DNA from: Chloroflexota bacterium
GTDB taxonomy: Bacteria > Chloroflexota > Limnocylindria > Limnocylindrales > CSP1-4
Assembly: GCA_021812735.1 (NCBI GenBank)
Contig: JAKAMV010000315.1
Span: 1 to 9,626 of the forward strand
DNA length: 9,626 nt
Reading direction: 5' to 3'
This document shows positions 5,915 to 9,626 of the stretch, one piece after another. Under the pieces are notes generated by a model that did no database searches, was not told where the DNA came from, and saw nothing but the letters and a program-made list of their open reading frames with translations. The stretch's first letter is position 1. The number at the start of each line of letters is the position of its first letter. Both the position numbers and the translations under genes were made by a program.

Positions 5915-6472
5915 GTGCGAGCGCTGTACGTGGGCCTGTTCGTCTCGGCCGACGGCGTGGCCGAGTCGCCCAACCTGTTCGTGGGCCCGTACTTCGACGC
6001 GGCCGTCGGGGCCGAGGTCGCCGCGGGGATGGCGCGGACCGACACGGTGCTGCTCGGCCGCCGCCTGTACGAGGACTGGGCGCGGCACTGGCCGGGCAAG
6101 ACCGCCGCGGACGATCCGTACGCGCCGTTCATCAACGGCGTGCGGAAGGTGGTCCTCTCGACGACGCTCGAGACGGTGGGCTGGGCCAACGCCGAGCTCG
6201 TCCGGCACGACCACCTCGACGCGGTGCGCGGGCTCAAGGCGGAGGATGGTGGCGACATCGCGGTCAACGGAAGCATCAGCGTCGCGCAGTCGCTGCTCCG
6301 CGCCGGGCTGATCGACGAGCTCCGCCTCCTTGTGTTCCCGGTGGTGGTGGGGTCGGGGCGCCATCTGCTGGAGGGCGTCGGGAGGATCCCGCTCCGCCTC
6401 GTGGCGTCCAAGGCGCTGCCGACCGGCGTCCTTGCGCTGACCTACGCCGTGGAGCACGACGCCGGGGTCTGA
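5915..6472 (+). CDS. RibD-C / dihydrofolate reductase-family reductase
   Basis: 185 residues, typical of the stand-alone RibD_C group (PF01872; YyaP/YwjB-like). Visible marks are the N-terminal strand LYVGLFVSADGV, the LGRRLYEDW motif (47-55), the glycine-containing nucleotide-binding segment GGDIAVNGS (112-120) with a following helix SVAQSLLRAGLIDELRL, and PVVVGSGRHLLEG (142-154). The family has the DHFR fold and reduces substrates with NAD(P)H; physiological substrates are mostly unknown, so this is not a call of folate or riboflavin synthesis. The GTG start at 5915 is supported by AAGGAG (5902-5907) seven bases upstream, lying in the end of the deaminase gene, which suggests coupling. A deaminase followed by this reductase mimics the two halves of RibD, but as separate proteins. 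Confidence 0.88.
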   Translation: MRALYVGLFVSADGVAESPNLFVGPYFDAAVGAEVAAGMARTDTVLLGRRLYEDWARHWPGKTAADDPYAPFINGVRKVVLSTTLETVGWANAELVRHDHLDAVRGLKAEDGGDIAVNGSISVAQSLLRAGLIDELRLLVFPVVVGSGRHLLEGVGRIPLRLVASKALPTGVLALTYAVEHDAGV

Positions 6473-6497
6473 CCCGCGGCTGACCGGGGCCTGCGGG
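6473..6497 (+). terminator. Weak hairpin after the reductase gene
   Basis: CCCGCGG (6473-6479) can pair with CTGCGGG (6491-6497) over seven base pairs including one G-U, with an 11-nt loop, directly after the TGA. There is no T-tract. It may end the deaminase-reductase transcript. Confidence 0.3.
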
Positions 6498-6530
6498 ACA
6501 GAACGACCGCGCCCGGCCGATCGCTGCCGG

Positions 6531-6536
6531 TAGCAT
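6531..6536 (+). promoter_or_regulatory. Candidate -10 box for the DUF554 gene
   Basis: TAGCAT lies 24 bases before the GTG start and upstream of a strong ribosome-binding site, giving a plausible leader of about 18 bases. It suggests the DUF554 gene has its own promoter. No clear -35 is seen. Confidence 0.4.
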
Positions 6537-6549
6537 GGCGACATCCCCC

Positions 6550-6557
6550 AAGGAGGT
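6550..6557 (+). promoter_or_regulatory. Strong Shine-Dalgarno for the DUF554 GTG start
   Basis: AAGGAGGT matches the anti-Shine-Dalgarno over eight bases and ends three bases before the GTG at 6561. The spacing is a little short but it clearly marks this start; the ATG at 6536 is out of frame. Confidence 0.8.
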
Positions 6558-6560
6558 CAC

Positions 6561-7304
6561 GTGCCCGGGCTCGGCACCGTCGTCAACATCTTCGCGATCC
6601 TGGCCGGCTCCACGGTCGGCGTCGCCTTCGGGGCGCGGCTGCCCGAGCGCACGCAGCGCACGGTCACCGACGCCCTCGGGCTGGTCGTGCTCGTGATCGG
6701 CGGCCTCAACGTGATGGCGCTCCAAGACTCGACTTTCGTGGCGGCGGTCGGCGGAGCGGCACCGCTGCTGATCGTGCTCGGCTCGCTGCTGATCGGCGGC
6801 ATCACGGGCTCGCTGGTCGGGATCGAGGCCAGGATGGAGGCGCTCGGCGGCTGGCTCCAGCAGCACCTGGCTGGCGATGGCGGCGATGCCGCGCGAGCGC
6901 GGTTCATCGAGGGCTTCGTGGACGCGTCGCTGCTCTTCTGCATCGGCCCGCTGGCGGTGCTGGGCGCGCTGTCCGACGGCCTCGGCCACGGCATCGACCA
7001 GCTCGCGCTCAAGTCCGTCCTGGACGGGTTCACCTCGATCGGGTTCGCGGCGGCCCTGGGCTGGGGCGTCGCGGCGGCGGCGATCCCTGTGGGCGTCTGG
7101 CAGGGCTCGCTCACGATCGTCGCGGTGCTGGCCGGGTCGCTGCTGCCGGCAGCGCTCGTGGCCTCGGTCACCGCGACGGGCGGCGTCCTGCTGCTGGGGA
7201 TCGCGCTCCGGATGCTCCAGGTTCGCGAGGTCCCGGTGGCGGACATGCTGCCGGCGCTGCTCGTGGCGCCGCTGCTGACGCTGCTCGTGCGGGCCGTCGC
7301 GTAG
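6561..7304 (+). CDS. DUF554 family membrane protein (YqgA/YdfK-like)
   Basis: 247 residues with about seven hydrophobic segments, normal for PF04474. The diagnostic block is present: FVDASLLFCIGPLAVLGALSDG (119-140), KSVLDGFTSIGFA (151-163), GVWQGSLTI (178-186), a glycine-rich GGVLLLGIALRML (207-219) and a late ADMLPALL (227-234). The protein sits in the cytoplasmic membrane; its molecular function is not established, though a transport role is commonly supposed. It follows the reductase gene on the same strand after 88 bp, with its own -10-like box and a strong ribosome-binding site, so it may be transcribed independently. A perfect 14-bp palindrome 21 bases past its stop could end its mRNA. 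Confidence 0.9.
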   Translation: MPGLGTVVNIFAILAGSTVGVAFGARLPERTQRTVTDALGLVVLVIGGLNVMALQDSTFVAAVGGAAPLLIVLGSLLIGGITGSLVGIEARMEALGGWLQQHLAGDGGDAARARFIEGFVDASLLFCIGPLAVLGALSDGLGHGIDQLALKSVLDGFTSIGFAAALGWGVAAAAIPVGVWQGSLTIVAVLAGSLLPAALVASVTATGGVLLLGIALRMLQVREVPVADMLPALLVAPLLTLLVRAVA

Positions 7305-7325
7305 GGGCCGGGCGCAAGGCGCGGG

Positions 7326-7339
7326 TTGGCGGCCGCCAA
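7326..7339. repeat. Perfect 14-bp palindrome upstream of the glucosaminidase gene
   Basis: TTGGCGGCCGCCAA reads the same on both strands. It lies 21 bases after the DUF554 stop and 11 bases before the candidate -10 at 7351. It could be an operator, or the stem of a terminator (five pairs with a GGCC loop), and its left end TTGGCG could be part of a -35 with a long 19-bp spacer. One such palindrome in a GC-rich window of this size is not statistically striking by itself. Confidence 0.4.
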
Positions 7340-7350
7340 GGAACACTTGA

Positions 7351-7356
7351 TAGCCT
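7351..7356 (+). promoter_or_regulatory. Candidate -10 box for the glucosaminidase gene
   Basis: TAGCCT (or the overlapping TTGATA at 7347-7352) is the most AT-rich spot between the DUF554 and glucosaminidase genes. It would give a leader of roughly 125 bases. I could not match that leader to a riboswitch I know, including the c-di-AMP motif often found before cell-wall hydrolase genes. Confidence 0.3.
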
Positions 7357-7389
7357 GTCCGTCGCGCCGGGACTGGGCCGATCGGGGAG

Positions 7390-7491
7390 TTGCCCGCGCG
7401 GCCTCGGGGACCGGGCGCTTGGATCGCCATCGAAGGCATCGACCCGGCGCCGCCGCCCCGCGACCCGGCCAACCGCAGACCGAGGCCATGA
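7390..7491 (+). CDS. Possible 33-codon upstream ORF joined to the glucosaminidase start by ATGA
   Basis: A frame open from 7354 has a TTG at 7390 and ends at TGA 7489-7491, so its stop overlaps the next ATG as ATGA. It contains GPGAWIAIEGID (7408-7443), which resembles the start of thymidylate kinase just before the P-loop. No GxxGxGK(S/T) follows; the rest is Pro/Arg-rich. The GGGGAG before the TTG touches it, so initiation would be poor. It may be a coupling leader, a decayed gene fragment, or chance. Confidence 0.2.
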   Translation: MPARPRGPGAWIAIEGIDPAPPPRDPANRRPRP

Positions 7492-9500
7492 CCCATCTCC
7501 CCCGCCGGGCCCGGGCCGCCCTGACCGCCGTCCTCGCCACCCTCCTCCTCGGCCTCGCCGTCCCGGGGGCCAACGCCTCCGTGCCCCGCGCGACGACCTA
7601 CCACGCCGGCGGTGCGATCACCCTGGACACCAACCTGCTGTCCGCGAGCGGGGCGACCGCGTGGGCGATCGACGAGTTCCTGGCCGCCAGCACGCCGCTG
7701 CCCCCGCTGGGCGCCTCGTTCCTGGGGGCCGAGCAGCGATACGGCGTCAACGCGCGGTTCCTGCTCGCGGCCGCCATGCTCGAGTCAGGCTGGGGCAGGA
7801 GCGACATCGCCCGGCTCAAGCACAACCTGTTCGGCTACAACGCCTACGACCGCGATCCCTTCCGCTACGCCACGGCGTTCGGCAGCTTCGCGGCGAACAT
7901 CGACGCCACGGCGAAGTTCATGCGCGACTTCTACCTGACGCCGGGCGCCCGATGGTGGGGCGGCGCCCCCACGCTGCGGGGCATGCAGCTTCGCTGGTCC
8001 TCGTCGGGCCAGTGGGGAGCGCACGTGAGCTGGATCGCCAGCACCATCCGCCTCGACGGGTTTGACGGCAGCGCGCACCGCTTCGCCGCGCCAGCGGTGA
8101 GCGGCCCGCTCCACGGCGGCGACACCGCCACCGTGAGCCTGGCGTGGACCGGCGGCCCCGTGCCGCCCACGATGGCGTTCAGCGCCACGTGGGTCCCGGT
8201 CGCGCTCGATGCCGATCTGATCGCGGCCGCCAGCGCCAGTGCGATCCCGTCGGCCCCGGCGCCAGCGGGTGCGCCGTCGGCGGGCACGGCGCCCTCGAGC
8301 ACGGCGAGCGCAGCGCCGACGGCCACGGCGCCGTCGGCCACGGCGCCGTCGATGGGGCCAACCACGCCGGGCGGTCCCGTCGCCGCGCCGCCGCCCGAGC
8401 CGATCGCGGCGGAGCGCAAGACCTCGGACGCGCGCGAGATCGGGCTCGCGATCGCGGCGCCCAGCCAGCCCGGGCTGTACCTGCTGCAGGTGGACATGCT
8501 CGACGCCGACGGCACCGCGCTGCCCAGCGGCGAACGCGTCACCATCCCGCCCGCCCAGGTCCGGGTGTGGGGCGACCTCGCCATCAGCGTCGGCGTGCAG
8601 TCCGGCGGAGCGGGCGTCAGCGCCTCGGTCACCGTCACCAACACCGGACGCGTGGCGATACCCGCCCTCCCGGATCCCGTGCTGGCAGCGGCCGACCCCG
8701 AGGGCGGCTTCGGGCGCTCGGTGGTGACGGTCATCGCGTCGCCGAGCAGCACCCCGGGCACGGGCCCGACGCTGCTGATCTCGATGCCCCTCTCGGCTGA
8801 CCTCCTGCCCGGGGAGACCGTCACCTACAGCCTGCCCGACATCGAGCCGTTCACAGGCCAGACCGTGAACTGGGTGACGATCCGGGTGAGCGTGCTGGGC
8901 GACGAGACGCGACTGGCCGCCTATGCGCCAGCGGGAGGCTGGGTGTCGGCTGCGACCGCCACCGGCGAGGTGGTGCTGATGCAGCCGGCCAGCCGCTATG
9001 AGGGCCCGCCGGACCCCGCGGGGTCGTCCGGGGCAGTGTCGTCGCCGAGCCCGGGCGCGTCATCGGCCCCGGCGGGGTTGCCCGCGCCCAGCGCGCCGCC
9101 GGTGCCAACGGCGTCGCCGGCGCCCCAGCACGTCACCCAGACCATCGAGGAGTGGAGCGGCGCGATTGCCTACCAGGGCAGCTGGGGCAGCGCGGCCGGC
9201 GCGTACCTCGACGGCCACGTGGCCTATGCCACCGACGCCGGCGCCGCGGCCACGCTGGCCTTCACCGGCGACGCCGTGCGCTGGGTGGGGCCGCTCGGGC
9301 CGACGCGGGGCGCCGCCCAGGTGCTGCTTGACGGCCGCGCCGTCACGACGGTCAACCTCTGGCGCCCCGGCTTCGTGCCGCAGGCGACGATCTACGCGCG
9401 CTCCTTCGCTAGCAGCGGGCGGCACACGCTGACCATCCGGGTCCTCCCCGCGCCCGGGCACCCGTACGTGGCGATCGACGCGTTCGTCATCCGGAGCTGA
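7488..9500 (+). CDS. Secreted multidomain glucosaminidase-family cell-wall hydrolase
   Basis: 670 residues from the ATG at 7488. A classic signal peptide (Arg-rich start, hydrophobic 11-25, AxA cleavage after about Ala30) makes this start better than the longer TTG opening at 7326. Residues about 60-195 are a glucosaminidase/LytG-like domain (PF01832 type): FLGAEQRYGVNARFLLAAAMLESGWG with Glu99 the likely catalytic acid, then LKHNLFGYNAYD and an AxFGSFAANIDATAKFMRDFY stretch. It would cut glycan strands of peptidoglycan outside the membrane. A Ser/Ala/Pro/Thr linker (about 248-306) leads to Ig-like beta regions (about 312-362 and 363-497), a second linker (505-548) and a C-terminal beta domain (549-670) with YQGSWG, LAFTGDAVRWVGP, VLLDGRAVTTVNLW and AIDAFVI, as in carbohydrate-binding-like modules. 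The binding role is inference. Ribosome-binding sequence is weak (GAGG, two bases from ATG). Confidence 0.88.
   Translation: MTHLPRRARAALTAVLATLLLGLAVPGANASVPRATTYHAGGAITLDTNLLSASGATAWAIDEFLAASTPLPPLGASFLGAEQRYGVNARFLLAAAMLESGWGRSDIARLKHNLFGYNAYDRDPFRYATAFGSFAANIDATAKFMRDFYLTPGARWWGGAPTLRGMQLRWSSSGQWGAHVSWIASTIRLDGFDGSAHRFAAPAVSGPLHGGDTATVSLAWTGGPVPPTMAFSATWVPVALDADLIAAASASAIPSAPAPAGAPSAGTAPSSTASAAPTATAPSATAPSMGPTTPGGPVAAPPPEPIAAERKTSDAREIGLAIAAPSQPGLYLLQVDMLDADGTALPSGERVTIPPAQVRVWGDLAISVGVQSGGAGVSASVTVTNTGRVAIPALPDPVLAAADPEGGFGRSVVTVIASPSSTPGTGPTLLISMPLSADLLPGETVTYSLPDIEPFTGQTVNWVTIRVSVLGDETRLAAYAPAGGWVSAATATGEVVLMQPASRYEGPPDPAGSSGAVSSPSPGASSAPAGLPAPSAPPVPTASPAPQHVTQTIEEWSGAIAYQGSWGSAAGAYLDGHVAYATDAGAAATLAFTGDAVRWVGPLGPTRGAAQVLLDGRAVTTVNLWRPGFVPQATIYARSFASSGRHTLTIRVLPAPGHPYVAIDAFVIRS
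8321..8350 (+). repeat. Tandem 15-bp repeat in the first linker
   Basis: GGCCACGGCGCCGTC occurs twice back to back (8321-8335, 8336-8350), in frame, encoding Ala-Thr-Ala-Pro-Ser units of the Ser/Ala/Pro/Thr linker of the glucosaminidase. Such units can expand or contract without breaking the frame. Confidence 0.8.
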
Positions 9501-9511
9501 GTCGGCGCCTC

Positions 9512-9552
9512 GGGCCGCGGGCGGCGCACCGCACCGCGCCCGCCGGCGGCCC
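9512..9552. terminator. Strong hairpin between convergent genes
   Basis: GGGCCGC (9512-9518) and GGCGG (9520-9524) pair with CCGCC (9540-9544) and GCGGCCC (9546-9552): twelve pairs interrupted by a single G-G mismatch (9519/9545), loop of 15 nt. It begins 12 bases after the glucosaminidase stop and ends two bases before the stop of the minus-strand gene. No T-tract on either side; a bidirectional terminator is likely from position. Confidence 0.5.
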
Positions 9553-9554
9553 GC

Positions 9555-9626
9555 TCACCCGGCGGGCGCGGACTTCCAGAGGTGGCCGCAGTAGTCGCAC
9601 GCCTGCTTGCCGGGCAGCTGCGCCAG
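9555..9626 (-). CDS. C-terminal end of a protein with a CxxC zinc-ribbon-like knuckle (5' end outside window)
   Basis: The minus strand is open from the window edge (codon boundary at 9626) to a TGA at 9557-9555, giving 23 residues: LAQLPGKQ, then CDYCGHLW, then KSAPAG. The CxxC followed by Gly-His-Leu-Trp looks like one half of a zinc ribbon at the end of a protein; any partner cysteines would lie outside the window. The family cannot be named. It is convergent with the glucosaminidase gene, with a hairpin between the two stops. Confidence 0.5.
   Translation of the reverse strand: MAQLPGKQACDYCGHLWKSAPAG

Noticed and set aside
5449..6472. Riboflavin biosynthesis RibD pair
   Set aside because: The deaminase matches the FCY1 cytosine deaminase pattern, not the RibD deaminase, and no other rib genes are in the window.
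7357..7487. Riboswitch in the leader of the glucosaminidase gene
   Set aside because: Cell-wall hydrolase genes can carry c-di-AMP riboswitches, but I could not find that motif's conserved blocks or those of GEMM-type c-di-GMP riboswitches. A covariance-model search would decide.
6276..7604. 442-residue minus-strand open frame opposite the DUF554 gene
   Set aside because: Repetitive Arg/Gln/His/Asp-rich translation with no recognisable fold; the DUF554 signature and a strong ribosome-binding site lie on the other strand.
1..9626. Defence system, mobile element, CRISPR array or tRNA
   Set aside because: No transposase, integrase, nuclease, helicase, repeat array or tRNA-like cloverleaf was seen on either strand.

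Overview
The window is very GC-rich bacterial DNA (over 70% by eye) with dense, short-spaced genes, GTG starts used alongside ATG, and strong G/C preference at third codon positions. Leaderless-looking promoters, a membrane-attached LuxR-type regulator and a secreted multidomain glucosaminidase fit Chloroflexota (for example Limnocylindria-like lineages) or Actinomycetota. The sequence alone does not settle which. I see no phage genes, transposase, CRISPR array, tRNA or rRNA; this looks like ordinary chromosome. No stretch longer than 300 bases lacks a gene.

Layout. 1-102 (+) is the tail of an unidentified protein. It faces a membrane-anchored LuxR-family regulator (193-957, -) across a perfect 13-bp inverted repeat that probably ends both transcripts. 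Next on the minus strand is an efflux operon: a MarR regulator (2442-2951) overlapping an MFS_3/EntS-type exporter (1142-2449) by 8 bases. Divergent from it is a YeiH/UPF0324 membrane protein (3015-4076, +). The 63-bp gap between them holds two back-to-back -10 boxes placed for leaderless transcripts, and an imperfect palindrome covers the MarR start codon. Convergent to the YeiH gene is a MoeZ/MOCS3-type E1-like adenylyltransferase fused to a rhodanese domain (4119-5315, -).

Divergent from that gene is a two-gene unit on the plus strand: a compact deaminase closely resembling fungal cytosine deaminase FCY1 (5449-5910), and a RibD-C/DHFR-fold reductase (5915-6472) four bases after its stop. 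A DUF554 (YqgA/YdfK) membrane protein follows (6561-7304) with its own -10 and ribosome-binding site. Then comes a secreted 670-residue protein (7488-9500) with an N-terminal glucosaminidase domain, two low-complexity linkers, Ig-like regions and a C-terminal lectin-like beta domain. The right edge (9555-9626, -) is the tail of a protein ending in a CxxC zinc-ribbon-like knuckle.

No single pathway joins the genes. The clearest functional units are MarR plus MFS (inducible efflux) and deaminase plus reductase (pyrimidine or pterin/flavin-like chemistry). The points most worth a second look are the FCY1-like deaminase and its reductase partner, the leaderless divergent promoter region with its operator-like palindrome, the membrane-bound LuxR architecture, and a possible 33-codon upstream ORF that joins the glucosaminidase gene through an ATGA overlap.
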